From: an uncultured Roseicyclus sp.
Lineage (GTDB): Bacteria; Pseudomonadota; Alphaproteobacteria; Rhodobacterales; Rhodobacteraceae
Assembly: GCA_947500415.1 (NCBI GenBank)
Contig: CANMRT010000001.1
Coordinates: 894,982-958,981 of the forward strand
Reading direction: 5' to 3'
DNA: 64,000 bases
The notes beneath the pieces were generated by a model, which saw only the letters and a list, made by a program, of their open reading frames with translations, was not told where the DNA came from and made no database searches. The translations under genes and the position numbers were made by a program. Numbering within the stretch: position 1 is the stretch's first letter; each line of letters begins with the position of its first letter. Shown here one piece after another: positions 34,945 through 43,789 of this stretch.

Positions 34945-36519
34945 GTGAAAATAGGGGCTCCAAAGGAGATTGAAGCCGGTGAAGCGCGCGTGGCGATGAC
35001 GCCCGAAAGCGTGGGCCAGCTTCAGAAATTGGGTTATGATTGCGTGATCGAGGCCGGGGCAGGTGCCGCCGCCGGGTTCTCGGACGCGGCCTATAAGGCG
35101 GCAGGCGTTGAGGTTGTGAAGACCGCCGCCGCCCTGTGGAAGGCCGCCGACGTGGTCGCCAAAGTGCGCCCGCCCACCACGGCCGAGACGAAGCGGTTGC
35201 GCGAGGGGCAGCTGCTGATCTCGTTCTTTTACCCCGGTCAGAACGAAGCGCTGATGGAGGCCGCCCGCAAGAAGGGCGCCAACGTTATCGCGATGGATAT
35301 GGTGCCCCGCATTAGCCGCGCGCAGAAGATGGACGCGCTGTCGTCGATGGCGAATATCGCCGGTTATCGCGCGGTGATCGAAGCGGGAAACAACTTTGGC
35401 CGCTTCTTCACGGGCCAGGTGACGGCGGCTGGCAAAGTGCCGCCCGCAAAGGTTCTGGTGGTTGGGGCCGGTGTGGCTGGTTTGGCCGCAATCGGTACGG
35501 CGACCTCTCTTGGCGCGATCACCTATGCGTTCGACGTGCGCCCGGAAGTGGCGGAGCAGGTTGAATCGATGGGGGCGGAGTTTGTCTTCCTCGATTTCGA
35601 GGAGGAACAGCAGGATGGTGCCGCGACGGGTGGATATGCCGCCGTGTCGAGCCCAGAGTTCGCTGCCGCTCAGCTTGCCAAATTCCGTGAGCTTGCACCC
35701 GACATGGACATCGTCATCACCACGGCGCTGATCCCGGGCCGCGATGCGCCGGAGCTATGGACCAAGGATATGGTCGACAGCATGAAGCCCGGTTCGGTCA
35801 TTGTTGACCTCGCCGCCGAGCGTGGCGGCAACTGCAAGCTGACCGTCAAGGACGAGAAGATCGTCACTGACAACGGTGTCACGATCATCGGCTACACCGA
35901 CTTCCCCAGCCGGATGGCCGCGCAATCGTCGACGCTTTACGGCAACAACATCCGCCACATGATGGCCGACCTGACGCCTGAAAAGGACGGCATCGTTGAC
36001 CACGACATGGAAGATGACGTGATCCGGGGCGCGACCGCTGTCTACGCCGAGGAAATCACCTTCCCGCCGCCGCCGCCCAAAGTGGCCGCCATCGCGGCGC
36101 AGCCGAAAGCGGCCCCGGTGCCGGAACTGACGGCGGAAGAAAAGCGCGCGCTGGAAGTGGCGGAGTTCAAGGCGCAGACCAAGAACCAGGTGATCCTGAT
36201 CGGTGTGGGCGCGGCCCTGCTGCTCGGTGTCGGCCTGATCGCGCCGGCGAGCTTCATGCAGCACTTCATCGTCTTCGTGCTGTCGGTCTTCATCGGCTTC
36301 CAGGTGATCTGGAACGTGGCACACTCGTTGCATACGCCGTTGATGGCCGTGACCAACGCCATCTCGTCGATCATCATTCTGGGGGCGCTGATGCAAATCG
36401 GGTCAAGCAGCGTGATCATCACGATATTGGCCGCCCTTGGCATCTTCATGGCCGCCGTGAATATCTTCGGCGGCTTCCTCGTGACACGGCGCATGCTCGC
36501 CATGTTCCAGAAATCGTAA
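34945..36519 (+). CDS. pntA: PntA, proton-translocating transhydrogenase alpha subunit
   Basis: A 524-residue subunit that transfers hydride between NADH and NADP+ coupled to proton flow across the inner membrane. It begins with the NAD domain ([20 protein letters not shown], then [20 protein letters not shown]), with the mobile loop around [13 protein letters not shown]. Membrane helices lie at the C-terminus ([40 protein letters not shown]). I chose GTG 34945 after GGGGGA: the upstream in-frame ATG 34909 would add 12 residues before the conserved start. It is followed 16 bases on by pntB. Confidence 0.95.
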   Translation: MKIGAPKEIEAGEARVAMTPESVGQLQKLGYDCVIEAGAGAAAGFSDAAYKAAGVEVVKTAAALWKAADVVAKVRPPTTAETKRLREGQLLISFFYPGQNEALMEAARKKGANVIAMDMVPRISRAQKMDALSSMANIAGYRAVIEAGNNFGRFFTGQVTAAGKVPPAKVLVVGAGVAGLAAIGTATSLGAITYAFDVRPEVAEQVESMGAEFVFLDFEEEQQDGAATGGYAAVSSPEFAAAQLAKFRELAPDMDIVITTALIPGRDAPELWTKDMVDSMKPGSVIVDLAAERGGNCKLTVKDEKIVTDNGVTIIGYTDFPSRMAAQSSTLYGNNIRHMMADLTPEKDGIVDHDMEDDVIRGATAVYAEEITFPPPPPKVAAIAAQPKAAPVPELTAEEKRALEVAEFKAQTKNQVILIGVGAALLLGVGLIAPASFMQHFIVFVLSVFIGFQVIWNVAHSLHTPLMAVTNAISSIIILGALMQIGSSSVIITILAALGIFMAAVNIFGGFLVTRRMLAMFQKS

Positions 36520-36535
36520 GCGGGGGAGAGAGCAC

Positions 36536-38044
36536 ATGGACTTCGGATTTACCATTGCCGCCTATGCAGTTGCGGCTGTTCTTTTCATCCTCTCGCTGGG
36601 TGGCCTTTCGGGGCAGGAAAGCGCGAAACGGGCCGTCTGGTACGGCATCGTGGGAATGGCCATAGCGGTTGTTGCCACCCTGATCGGTCCGGGCTCTGGC
36701 CTGTGGCTGATGTCAATCATCCTGATCGCGGGCGGTGCGGCGGTTGGTTACCAATTGGCCACCAAGGTGCAGATGACGCAGATGCCCGAGCTTGTGGCGA
36801 TTATGCACAGCCTCGTGGGTCTGGCGGCCGTTTTCGTGGGCCTCAACGCCCATATTGAGATCGGGCGCGTGGCGGCGGAATTCGCCGCCGCTGATCTGCC
36901 ATTCCCGCAGCCTGAGGGTCCGCTGAGCGATGCGGCCTATGCGTTGCTCGGCACGCTGTCGAACTTTGGCGAGTTGATCGGCAAGAAAACCGGCGTTGAG
37001 ATTGGCATTTTGCGGGTCGAGCTGGCGCTTGGCATCTGGATCGGTGCCGTGACGTTCACGGGTTCTGTCGTCGCATATGGCAAGCTTTCTGGCTCGTCCT
37101 CGATGCTGCCGTTCAAGATCGATACCGGCGCGGTTCAGCTTCCGGGTGGTCACATGCTGAACGCCGCGGCGGCGGGCCTGTCGGTGATCATGCTGCTGAT
37201 GTACCTGAGCGGTTCGGGCGGTTGGACGCTTCTGATCCTGACGCTTCTGGCGTTGTTCATCGGCTATCATCTGATCATGGGGATCGGCGGCGCGGACATG
37301 CCTGTGGTTGTCTCGATGCTGAACTCCTATTCGGGGTGGGCGGCGGCGGCTATCGGCTTCTCGCTTGGCAACGACCTTCTGATCGTTGTGGGCGCGCTCG
37401 TCGGCTCCTCCGGTGCGATCCTGTCGTACATCATGTGTAAGGCGATGAACCGGTCGTTTGTCTCGGTCATCCTCGGCGGCTTCGGCGGCGCGCAGGGTGA
37501 ACAGATGGCGGTTGAAGGCGAGCAAGTCGCCATCGACGCGGACGGCGTGGCAACGGCGCTGAACGAAGCGGATAGCATCGTTATCATCCCCGGCTACGGC
37601 ATGGCCGTGGCACAGGCACAGCAGGGCGTGGCGGAGCTGACCCGCAAACTGCGCGCGGCGGGCAAGGAGGTTCGCTTCGCGATCCACCCCGTTGCGGGCC
37701 GTCTGCCGGGGCACATGAACGTGCTCTTGGCCGAGGCGAAGGTTCCCTACGACATCGTGCTTGAGATGGACGAGATCAACGACGACTTCCCCGACACGGA
37801 CGTCGCCATTGTGATCGGCTCCAACGACATCGTGAACCCCGCGGCGCAGGACGACCCGAATTCTCCCATCGCGGGGATGCCGGTGCTGGAATGCTGGAAG
37901 GCGAAGCAGGTCTTCGTGTCCAAGCGCGGGCAGGGTACGGGTTATTCCGGCATCGAGAACCCGCTGTTCTACAAGGACAACACGCGGATGTTCTATGGGG
38001 ATGCGAAGGCGTCCATCGATACGCTGTTGCCGAAAATCGACTGA
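36536..38044 (+). CDS. pntB: PntB, proton-translocating transhydrogenase beta subunit
   Basis: A 502-residue subunit with the membrane proton channel (about nine helices over residues 1-280) and the NADP-binding domain at the C-terminus. That domain is visible as [40 protein letters not shown] and [20 protein letters not shown], ending [20 protein letters not shown]. With PntA it makes NADPH at the cost of the proton gradient. A strong terminator follows, so pntA-pntB form the unit. Confidence 0.96.
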   Translation: MDFGFTIAAYAVAAVLFILSLGGLSGQESAKRAVWYGIVGMAIAVVATLIGPGSGLWLMSIILIAGGAAVGYQLATKVQMTQMPELVAIMHSLVGLAAVFVGLNAHIEIGRVAAEFAAADLPFPQPEGPLSDAAYALLGTLSNFGELIGKKTGVEIGILRVELALGIWIGAVTFTGSVVAYGKLSGSSSMLPFKIDTGAVQLPGGHMLNAAAAGLSVIMLLMYLSGSGGWTLLILTLLALFIGYHLIMGIGGADMPVVVSMLNSYSGWAAAAIGFSLGNDLLIVVGALVGSSGAILSYIMCKAMNRSFVSVILGGFGGAQGEQMAVEGEQVAIDADGVATALNEADSIVIIPGYGMAVAQAQQGVAELTRKLRAAGKEVRFAIHPVAGRLPGHMNVLLAEAKVPYDIVLEMDEINDDFPDTDVAIVIGSNDIVNPAAQDDPNSPIAGMPVLECWKAKQVFVSKRGQGTGYSGIENPLFYKDNTRMFYGDAKASIDTLLPKID

Positions 38045-38068
38045 CGTCGGCGGACGATAAGCAAACAA

Positions 38069-38098
38069 AAAAGCCCCGGTCATGCGCCGGGGCTTTTC
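38069..38098 (+). terminator. Intrinsic terminator of pntAB
   Basis: AAAAGCCCCGG pairs with CCGGGGCTTTT around a seven-base loop, 25 bases after the pntB stop. Because the stem is A/T-flanked on both sides it may also act on the minus strand. Confidence 0.9.
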
Positions 38099-38132
38099 GT
38101 ATCCTCGATGTGGGCGACGCCCGCGTTAGCGA

Positions 38133-38643
38133 TTAGGCTGCCAGTCGCACGATGCCGCTATCGCCCACGTCTGGGGTCTTGTCGCCAAGCGTGCCACGCA
38201 GCATTTCCATTCCGAACTGCAGAGCGTTCGCGTCAACAGTCCAAACCTGCGCCTCGTCCAGCGCCAGGCTCAACAGCAACACTTGCGGATCGTCCATACC
38301 GCCATCGAACCACATGCTGGCGGCGTGCGACCAAAGCTCTTCCAACTTCTCACGGTTGTCATTGGGGGCGATCTCGCCACTCATGCAGGCGTAGAAGCCA
38401 CCGTCCGAGCCGGTGATGCAAAAGTGCGCCTTGGTACTTGCGCCAATCTCAGCAGCGAGATCGGTGTCGCGAGCAGTGATGAAGTGCAGCGTGCGACCGT
38501 CTCGGTCAAAGAAATGCGTCATGGGCTGCATGTGCGATGGCATTCCCGCGACGCCAAGCATGCCGACACGCTCGTTCTCGAGCCCATCGAACAGAATGGT
38601 GCGCAGGGCATCGGTTTTTTGCTTTGGATTGATGGTGGGACAT
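38133..38643 (-). CDS. FMN-binding split-barrel (general stress protein 26-like) gene with apparent 5' frameshift
   Basis: From ATG 38561 the frame encodes 142 residues of a pyridoxamine-phosphate-oxidase-like protein (MQPMTHFFDRDGRTLHFITA, FYACMSGEIAPNDNREKLEE, AASMWFDGGMDDPQVLLLSL). The first strand and helix of the family are missing from that start. Upstream, ATG 38643 has an ideal GGAGG five bases before it, but is out of frame with the rest. Dropping one base from the A6 run (T6 at 38615-38620 on the plus strand) joins them, giving MSHHQSKAKTDALRTILFDG then LENERVGMLGVAG, a normal family start. So it is a frameshift, a sequencing error or a phase-variable tract. The flavin-like ligand is by family. 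Confidence 0.72.
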
Positions 38644-38778
38644 TGGATCCTCCGTTCATAATAGGTCTGCGATTGGAACGTGTGAGATGTCCGATCTGTT
38701 CCGGCATGCTTGGAGAGAATCGGAAAAGCGGTTTAACGTCCGGGTATTCAATCCGAAGCTGTTTCCAAGAGGCCGCCC

Positions 38779-39144
38779 ATGTTTCGTTCCCTTCTGACCG
38801 CTGCCGCCGTTACGCTGTCGACCGTCGCTGCAACCCTTGCACCGATGCCCGTGCAGGCCACGGGCCACGGCTGCCAAAACGTCCAATTCCCAAGTGGGGC
38901 CTACGCCCATGCGGTCCACGGACACGCTAATCCGCATCAATCGCAGTGTTTCTATCTGGCTGTGCGCCCCGGTCAGCAGGCCCGCGTGCGCATCGTTTAC
39001 GGCAATGTCTTTTTCAGCACGACCCACACGCAAGGCACCTATCAGGACGTTCGCTTTCACACGATCAACGGGCAGCTTTACGTCTACGTTCACACCGATT
39101 GGGCTGGCCATCAGCCGTTCTCCATTGAGTTTGTCTTTGTCTGA
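38779..39144 (+). CDS. Small secreted protein of unknown function
   Basis: A 121-residue protein with a signal peptide (MFRSLLTAAAVTLSTVAATL, cleaved near VQA) and a short mature domain with two cysteines (GHGCQNVQF and QSQCFYLAVR) likely bridged in the periplasm. Its composition, with many His, Tyr and Phe and beta-strand-like segments (RVRIVYGNVFFSTTH, GQLYVYVHTDW), suggests a small beta-sandwich. No family is recognised. It lies 12 bases before the next gene on the same strand. Confidence 0.68.
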   Translation: MFRSLLTAAAVTLSTVAATLAPMPVQATGHGCQNVQFPSGAYAHAVHGHANPHQSQCFYLAVRPGQQARVRIVYGNVFFSTTHTQGTYQDVRFHTINGQLYVYVHTDWAGHQPFSIEFVFV

Positions 39145-39156
39145 TCGCGCGCCCGG

Positions 39157-39726
39157 GTGAACACGCCCGCCCACCTGATCTTCGGAGCCGCCGCCTTCGG
39201 GCGACCTGAACAGCGCTGGACGCTGACGGCGGCTTTGGTCGGAGCGATGGTGCCGGATCTGTCGCTATACCTAATGGTGGGTTGGCATCTGCTGGTTTTG
39301 GGCACCGAAGCACGGGTGGTGTTTGATGAGCTCTATTTCTCTGACACCTGGCAGACGGTCTTTGCCATCGACAATTCATTGCTGCTGTGGGGCGCGTTGT
39401 TTGCGGTTGCCCTTTGGCAGCGCTGGGTGGTTTTGGTCGCCTTCGCGGGCGCCGCGCTTCTGCACATTGGGTTGGACTTTCCGCTGCACGCCGGTGACGG
39501 GCGGCCACATTTCTGGCCGGTGAGTGATTGGGTCTTCGACAGCCCGTTCAGTTATTGGGACAGCCGCCATGGGGCGGGGTGGATCGGGCCGCTGGAGTTG
39601 CTTTTGTCTACGGTTCTGGTGGTGGTGCTTTGGCGGCGGGTGCGCGAATGGCCATGGCGCGCGCTGTTTGCCGTTCTGCTCTTGGCGGAAGCGGGCACCA
39701 ACAACATGTGGCGGCTGGTGTTCTGA
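39157..39726 (+). CDS. Integral membrane protein, YdjM/DUF457-like putative hydrolase
   Basis: A 189-residue membrane protein with about five helices. The pattern PAHLIFGAAAFG, ALVGAMVPDLSLYL and LLHIGLDFPLH (His and Asp spaced along helices) is that of the YdjM/DUF457 group, called putative metal-dependent membrane hydrolases. Start is GTG 39157 after CCGGGT; no better start was found. It follows the small secreted gene by 12 bases, so they may be co-transcribed. The biochemical role is unknown. Confidence 0.72.
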   Translation: MNTPAHLIFGAAAFGRPEQRWTLTAALVGAMVPDLSLYLMVGWHLLVLGTEARVVFDELYFSDTWQTVFAIDNSLLLWGALFAVALWQRWVVLVAFAGAALLHIGLDFPLHAGDGRPHFWPVSDWVFDSPFSYWDSRHGAGWIGPLELLLSTVLVVVLWRRVREWPWRALFAVLLLAEAGTNNMWRLVF

Positions 39727-39786
39727 GAGCCTTGCATTGACGCGAGGGTCTGATTACCTGAGTATAACACTCGGGATAACCACGCC

Positions 39787-40218
39787 ATGCAAGCCCTTGC
39801 CTTCGCCGAACAATCGCCAAAGCCGGACGCTGAAGTGGACCGCGCCACATTGGCGTTTTTGCGAGTGACGGCGGCGCGCAGCCGGTGCCTGTCTCGCACG
39901 GACCTGTTTGACGCCTGCGCAGCCCTTTCGCTAGACCCGGCCCAAGAGGCGGAGGCTTTGGCCCTAACCCTGTTTCGGGGCTTTTCGGGGCAGGGTGGCG
40001 TGCCACGGCTTCGGCTGTACCAACCGGCGGCGGATGAGGTGAGTTTTGATGAGCACTGGCTGCTGTCGGCACTGGCGGCGGCGCGGCGCGGGGACATCGA
40101 TAGCCTTACGTTTCTGGTGGCGCGCCGGGTGCCGCAGCACGCACGTCGCAACATCGGGTTCTTGGTGCGGGCGTTAAGCCGATCATTGTCGAGCGAGCCT
40201 TCTGCGCAAGCTGCCTGA
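39787..40218 (+). CDS. Uncharacterised small cytoplasmic protein
   Basis: A 143-residue, mostly helical protein without signal peptide or membrane helix. The sequence shows RATLAFLRVTAARSRCLSRT, LALTLFRGFSGQGGVPRLRL (partly strand-like) and an Arg-rich end (ARRVPQHARRNIGFLVRAL). It may be a Rhodobacteraceae-specific protein; I recognise no domain. The upstream 60 bases include TATAAC at 39764-39769, which could be a -10 box. It lies 118 bases before dps on the same strand. Confidence 0.6.
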   Translation: MQALAFAEQSPKPDAEVDRATLAFLRVTAARSRCLSRTDLFDACAALSLDPAQEAEALALTLFRGFSGQGGVPRLRLYQPAADEVSFDEHWLLSALAAARRGDIDSLTFLVARRVPQHARRNIGFLVRALSRSLSSEPSAQAA

Positions 40219-40223
40219 AATCT

Positions 40224-40244
40224 TTTTTAGAATGAGTCTAGACA
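40224..40244. promoter_or_regulatory. Inverted repeat before dps, possible iron-response box
   Basis: TTTAGA and TCTAGA, five bases apart, form a near-perfect dyad about 95 bases before the dps start. It loosely resembles the TTTAGAA/TTCTAAA iron-control elements bound by Irr in alphaproteobacteria. This is a weak match. Confidence 0.35.
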
Positions 40245-40336
40245 AGTGGCGGCTGCGGGTTATCTATCCGTTCGAGAGCCAGCCCGCCGCACCCGGTCAG
40301 CCAGCCATCTTTTATCAAAAATTTGGAGGGACACCC

Positions 40337-40804
40337 ATGCAACCAGCCGCAGATCTAAGCCCCAATGCGCAGACCGCCATTTGCGAGGCCCTGAACCAAG
40401 CCGTCGCCGAAACCGCCGTCACGACCATGCTGGCGCAGAACTTTCACTGGAACGTCACCGGTATGGGTTTCGGCCCGCTGCACGCATTGTTTCAGGAAAT
40501 CTACGAGGATCATTTCGTGGCCCAGGACGATCTGGCCGAGCGGATCAAAGCGCTCGACGGTCATGCTGAGGGGATGCTGTCTGGTATGATCGCGCGGTCC
40601 AAAGTATCTGAGCATGATGGTCACGCCGACGACAAAACCATGATCGACGCGCTGAAGACGGCGCAGGAAACGCTGGCCGCCACCTTGGGGGCCGCGGGGG
40701 CCTTGGCGGCTGAACATGGTGATTCGCTGACCGAAGACCTGTGCATCGCGCGCGGTCAGATCCATGAGAAATTCGCCTGGATCCTGCGCGCGCATCTGCG
40801 CTGA
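40337..40804 (+). CDS. dps: Dps, DNA-protecting ferritin-like protein
   Basis: A 155-residue Dps-family protein that forms a hollow 12-mer, oxidises ferrous iron with peroxide and shields DNA in stress. Ferroxidase-site residues are visible in AQNFHWNVTGMGFGPLHALF (His) and IYEDHFVAQDDLAERIKALD (Asp/Glu), with the following helix ending in FAWILRAHLR. ATG 40337 follows GGAGGG, and the in-frame extension upstream is not conserved in type. An inverted repeat of iron-box shape lies upstream. It converges on the DUF1289 gene. Confidence 0.95.
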   Translation: MQPAADLSPNAQTAICEALNQAVAETAVTTMLAQNFHWNVTGMGFGPLHALFQEIYEDHFVAQDDLAERIKALDGHAEGMLSGMIARSKVSEHDGHADDKTMIDALKTAQETLAATLGAAGALAAEHGDSLTEDLCIARGQIHEKFAWILRAHLR

Positions 40805-40864
40805 ACGGGGCAGCTACGAGGAAGGCTTGCGCCCCGACTGGGCGCGGGCCTGAGGAGCGGCGGG

Positions 40865-41143
40865 TCAGCCGGCTTTGCGAACTTCCTTGAAGGCTGGCTT
40901 CACGCCCTTCTCCAAACACTTGCGCGCATATTCCGGCGCCCAGTGCGAATAGTTTCCCATCGTCGCCTGCTGCGCCTGAAGCATATCCACGAAGGCGGCC
41001 TTGTGCTTTGCCTTCTCCAGCGATTTGAACAGAGACTTCTGGGCTTTCGTCATCGAACACCCAATGCAATGCCCGGCGCGGCGGAACTTGCACACATCGA
41101 TGCAGGGGCTTGGTGTTTTTGCATTGGATGATTTCTTGGACAT
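40865..41143 (-). CDS. DUF1289 cysteine-cluster protein
   Basis: A 92-residue protein with the DUF1289 motif: cysteines in SPCIDVCKFRRAGHCIGCSM near the N-terminus, probably binding a metal or iron-sulfur centre. A Lys-rich helical end follows (KAQKSLFKSLEKAKHKAAF, PEYARKCLEKG). The family is widespread and uncharacterised. It starts 28 bases after the hemP stop on the same strand and may share its transcript, which would put it under iron control. Confidence 0.88.
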   Translation of the reverse strand: MSKKSSNAKTPSPCIDVCKFRRAGHCIGCSMTKAQKSLFKSLEKAKHKAAFVDMLQAQQATMGNYSHWAPEYARKCLEKGVKPAFKEVRKAG

Positions 41144-41171
41144 GCCTGGCCTCGATTGGCTGGGAAGGGTC

Positions 41172-41354
41172 TTACTTGGTCAGGATCAACTTGCCCGCGC
41201 GCGTGATGCGCAGGGTGTATGTCTTGTCATCCAGCACAATCATTGCGGTCTGGTCGTCGCCGACGAGCCTGTGGGCATCGTAGAGCGGGGCCGAAGGCGG
41301 GCGCTGTACGGGTGGCGTGGCATCGGGATCTGTCATTCTGGCCTGGTATGTCAT
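41172..41354 (-). CDS. hemP: HemP-like haem-uptake protein
   Basis: A 60-residue protein whose end, TAMIVLDDKTYTLRITRAGK then LILTK, is the HemP signature. The first part (PPVQRPPSAPLYDAHRLVG) is a flexible Pro-rich lead. In several bacteria HemP promotes expression of haem-uptake genes under iron limitation. ATG 41354 follows AGGGA at suitable spacing; a GTG at 41387 would add 11 residues. No haem transporter genes are near. A strong promoter with an inverted repeat lies just upstream. Confidence 0.85.
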   Translation of the reverse strand: MTYQARMTDPDATPPVQRPPSAPLYDAHRLVGDDQTAMIVLDDKTYTLRITRAGKLILTK

Positions 41355-41390
41355 CGGTGGATTTCCCTGTTCGGATATCTCCTGCACTCA

Positions 41391-41419
41391 AATCTGACTA
41401 AAGGAGTCGGAATTGTCAA
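41391..41419 (-). promoter_or_regulatory. hemP promoter with overlapping dyad operator
   Basis: On the minus strand TTGACA (41419-41414), a 17-base spacer, and CAGATT (41396-41391) form a good -35/-10 pair. A 19-base dyad TCTGACT-AAAGG-AGTCGGA (41393-41411, one mismatch) covers the -10 and spacer. A third half-site, TCCTGACT, lies just beyond the -35. A Fur-type or Irr-type repressor site is likely; the identity is not shown. Confidence 0.6.
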
Positions 41420-41441
41420 TCCTGACTTTTTTGATCAGAAT

Positions 41442-42584
41442 TCAAACTGCGCGTTTCAGCCGACCTTGCAGGTGACGCACACCTTGGCGCACGGTATCGG
41501 AGATCGGCCCAGGGCGCGGGGTATCGCGAAGGGTTGTGAACCAATGCTCCGGCGGGTTGCGCCCGGCGCGGGCCTTCTCCCATTGCAACGCACGCAGAAC
41601 AGACTCAGCGGCCTCTGGCAGACGGTCGGGGATGTCATGGCCGTTGAGCGTGGCCCAGACGCCCGTCCAAAGCCGCCCCACGGACCATGGGTTGTAGCCT
41701 CCGCCGCCGAGAACCAGCAGGCGCGGGGCGTTTAGGTTCATCAATCCGCGCAGGACCGCCCAATGGGCGTTGTTCGAAAGGGTCAGCCGGCTGAGCGGGT
41801 CTTCGGTGACCGCATCGGCCCCGCATTGCAGCACGATCGCGTCGGGCGCGAAGCCCTGCACGGCGGGCAGGATCACATCGTCGCGGATCAGCGCCATCTC
41901 GCTGTCATTGAAGCCGCGAGGGAGTGGAAGGTTCAGGCAATTGCCGCCGCCGTCTTCCTCAAGTGCGCCGGTGAAGGGCCAGCGACGGTCTTCGTGGACG
42001 GAGATCAGGAGTGTATCAGGATCGCCAGCAAAGGCATGTTCCACCCCATCGCAGTGATGTGCATCGATATCCAAGTAGGCGATACGCTGCGCCCCGTTTC
42101 GGCGAAGGGACAACATGGCGAGGACTGGATCGTTGAGGTAGCAGAAGCCGCCTGCGCGGTCCGGGAATCCGTGATGCGTGCCGCCGCCGGGGTGGTAGAT
42201 CGTGCCGCCGTCCTTCAAGAGCTCACCGGCCAGAAGGGAGGCCCCAGCGGCGGTGGCGGGGCGACGAAACATCTCTGGATAGATCGGGTTTGACACGGTG
42301 CCGAGACCATGGCGGGTGCGGACTGCGTCGCTGACAGATTGTTCGGCCTCAGCCTGTTGGAGTGCCGCGATGTAGTCTGGTGTGTGCCAGACGTGGAGTG
42401 CTGCGGGTTTGGCGCGGGGCGATGTCAGGTATTGAGCGGGCGGCAACCAACCCATCGCGCGGCTGAGGTCCATGGCCGTGGAGACACGAGGTACGCGCAA
42501 AGGGTGCCACGTGCCATAACTGGAGCCTCGGTAGATCTCCGATCCAAGGAACAGGGGCTGAGTGCGGGGTGGCGCGGTCATCAA
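41442..42584 (-). CDS. Histone-deacetylase-family (AcuC/acetylpolyamine amidohydrolase-like) enzyme
   Basis: A 380-residue zinc-dependent deacetylase fold. Seen are HPGGGTHHGFPDRAGGFCYL (active-site His pair), YLDIDAHHCDGVEHAF (zinc ligands) and the late QCGADAVTEDPLSRL and LGGGGYNPWSVGRLW. Bacterial members deacetylate polyamines, lysine residues or act in acetoin use. The frame has two adjacent ATG starts (42584 and 42581). It is divergent from the NUDIX gene. No acetyltransferase or acetoin gene is near, so the substrate is open. Confidence 0.9.
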   Translation of the reverse strand: MMTAPPRTQPLFLGSEIYRGSSYGTWHPLRVPRVSTAMDLSRAMGWLPPAQYLTSPRAKPAALHVWHTPDYIAALQQAEAEQSVSDAVRTRHGLGTVSNPIYPEMFRRPATAAGASLLAGELLKDGGTIYHPGGGTHHGFPDRAGGFCYLNDPVLAMLSLRRNGAQRIAYLDIDAHHCDGVEHAFAGDPDTLLISVHEDRRWPFTGALEEDGGGNCLNLPLPRGFNDSEMALIRDDVILPAVQGFAPDAIVLQCGADAVTEDPLSRLTLSNNAHWAVLRGLMNLNAPRLLVLGGGGYNPWSVGRLWTGVWATLNGHDIPDRLPEAAESVLRALQWEKARAGRNPPEHWFTTLRDTPRPGPISDTVRQGVRHLQGRLKRAV

Positions 42585-42672
42585 GCCACAGAGCTACGCC
42601 AATCTGGTCCATCGTCAAGCGGGTCTGGGCCTGAGCGATTGCACCGGGCAGGGACCCATGTAAACAGGCGCT

Positions 42673-43167
42673 ATGGGCGACAGGACGTTCACAGCAAACC
42701 AACCGCCGTTGCGGATTAGCGCCGGGTCCAAGCGGGACCCGCGGACGCAATTTGCGGGCCTGCCCTATCGCACGGTCCGCAAGAAGAATGGCGAGAAGGT
42801 CATTGAGGTTCTGCTTGTGACCTCGCGCTTCTCGGGCCGATGGATCCTGCCCAAAGGCTGGCCGATGGACCGGCTGACCCCGGCGGAGGCCGCGGCGCAA
42901 GAGGTCTGGGAAGAGGCAGGCGCCCGCGGCGATGCCCACGACATTTGCCTCGGGCTCTACACCTACAACAAGTGGATGAGCGACGAGGAAACGCTGCCCG
43001 TGATTGTTGCGGTCTTTCCGATCCGCGTGCGCGAATTGGCGGATGAATATCCCGAAGCTGGCCAGCGCAAACGCAAGTGGATGCGCCTGAAAAAGGCGGC
43101 AGCAAAAGTCGAGGAACGCGATCTTAAGCAATTGATCCAATCCTTCAGCCTGGAAAAGCTGCGGTGA
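42673..43167 (+). CDS. NUDIX hydrolase
   Basis: A 164-residue NUDIX pyrophosphohydrolase. The box reads GWPMDRLTPAEAAAQEVWEE then AGARG; the usual Arg before the Glu pair is Gln. WILPKGWP just before it is typical of the diphosphoinositol-polyphosphate/diadenosine-type subgroup. Flanking strands (YRTVRKKNGEKVIEVLLVTS and YTYNKWMSDEETLPVIVAVF) complete the fold. The basic C-terminus (RKRKWMRLKKAAAKVEERDL) may hold an extra helix. The substrate is unknown. The gene is 46 bases before the DUF1178 gene, on the same strand. Confidence 0.9.
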   Translation: MGDRTFTANQPPLRISAGSKRDPRTQFAGLPYRTVRKKNGEKVIEVLLVTSRFSGRWILPKGWPMDRLTPAEAAAQEVWEEAGARGDAHDICLGLYTYNKWMSDEETLPVIVAVFPIRVRELADEYPEAGQRKRKWMRLKKAAAKVEERDLKQLIQSFSLEKLR

Positions 43168-43213
43168 TCTGGCGGCTTGAAGCCTTTGGCAAAACGCATA
43201 GGTTCCTGAGACG

Positions 43214-43654
43214 ATGATACGCTACACCCTCAAATGCGCGGACGGGCATCGGTTTGACAGCTGGTTCCAATCGGCAGACGCCTTCGACACGCTGGCCGCG
43301 AGGGGCCTGGTGTCGTGCGCCGTGTGCGGTGGGATTGAGGTTCAAAAAGCCTTGATGGCCCCGCCCGTGCCCAAGAAGGGCAAGGCTGAGGCGGAAGCGC
43401 CCGTACCGGAAAGGCCCCTGTCCGAGCCTGCGCATCCAGCTGAGGCGATGCTGAAGCAGATGCGCGAGCATGTTGAGAAGAACTCGACTTATGTGGGCGG
43501 ATCTTTTGCGAAGGAAGCCCGCGACATGCATCTGGGCGACGCGCCGGAGCGGGCGATCCATGGGGAAGCGAACGCACAAGAGGCCAAGGCGCTAATCGAG
43601 GATGGTGTGCCGATCCTGCCATTGCCGGGGCCACCACCCGGAAAGGCCAACTGA
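43214..43654 (+). CDS. DUF1178 protein
   Basis: A 146-residue DUF1178-family protein, of unknown function but conserved across alphaproteobacteria. The start MIRYTLKCADGHRFDSWFQS and the CAVCGGIEVQKALMAPPVP motif form a zinc-ribbon-like first half (Cys pair and His). The second half (AMLKQMREHVEKNSTYVGGS, AREAMHLGDAPERAIHGEAN-type sequence) is conserved and ends near LPLPGPPPGKAN. It ends the plus-strand run and is followed by an imperfect hairpin repeat. Confidence 0.9.
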   Translation: MIRYTLKCADGHRFDSWFQSADAFDTLAARGLVSCAVCGGIEVQKALMAPPVPKKGKAEAEAPVPERPLSEPAHPAEAMLKQMREHVEKNSTYVGGSFAKEARDMHLGDAPERAIHGEANAQEAKALIEDGVPILPLPGPPPGKAN

Positions 43655-43655
43655 G

Positions 43656-43708
43656 CGGGACGGGGAGACGCTTGTGCCGGGGGCACGTCGCCCCTCCCAC
43701 CGTCCCGT
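43656..43708 (+). repeat. Imperfect hairpin repeat after the DUF1178 gene
   Basis: CGGGACGG pairs with CCGTCCCG, then GGAG with CTCC, and GTGCC with GGCAC in the centre. The right arm (43689-43708) is nearly identical (19/20) to 61453-61472 after allA. It looks like a dispersed 3'-end element and may act as a terminator. Confidence 0.55.
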
Positions 43709-43754
43709 TTGGCGCCTCATTAGATGGTGCTGTGGGTGTGGTTGGCGCTGGAAC

Positions 43755-43789
43755 GAGTTGTATTTGCCAAGATGAAGGAGCGGGTTAGC
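43755..43789. repeat. Dispersed 3'-end repeat, copy A
   Basis: A roughly 35-base element beginning GAGTTGTATTTGCCAAGATG that includes the stop of the minus-strand glycosyltransferase. It matches copy B at 56376-56414 at 27 of the first 30 bases, same orientation, 12.6 kb apart. Both copies lie at the 3' end of minus-strand genes. Confidence 0.6.

Noticed and set aside
36713-38083. Long open frame opposite pntB (456 codons)
   Set aside because: It is the antisense shadow of a well-conserved gene. Its translation is rich in His, Arg and Asp with no recognisable domain, as expected from high-GC codon use.
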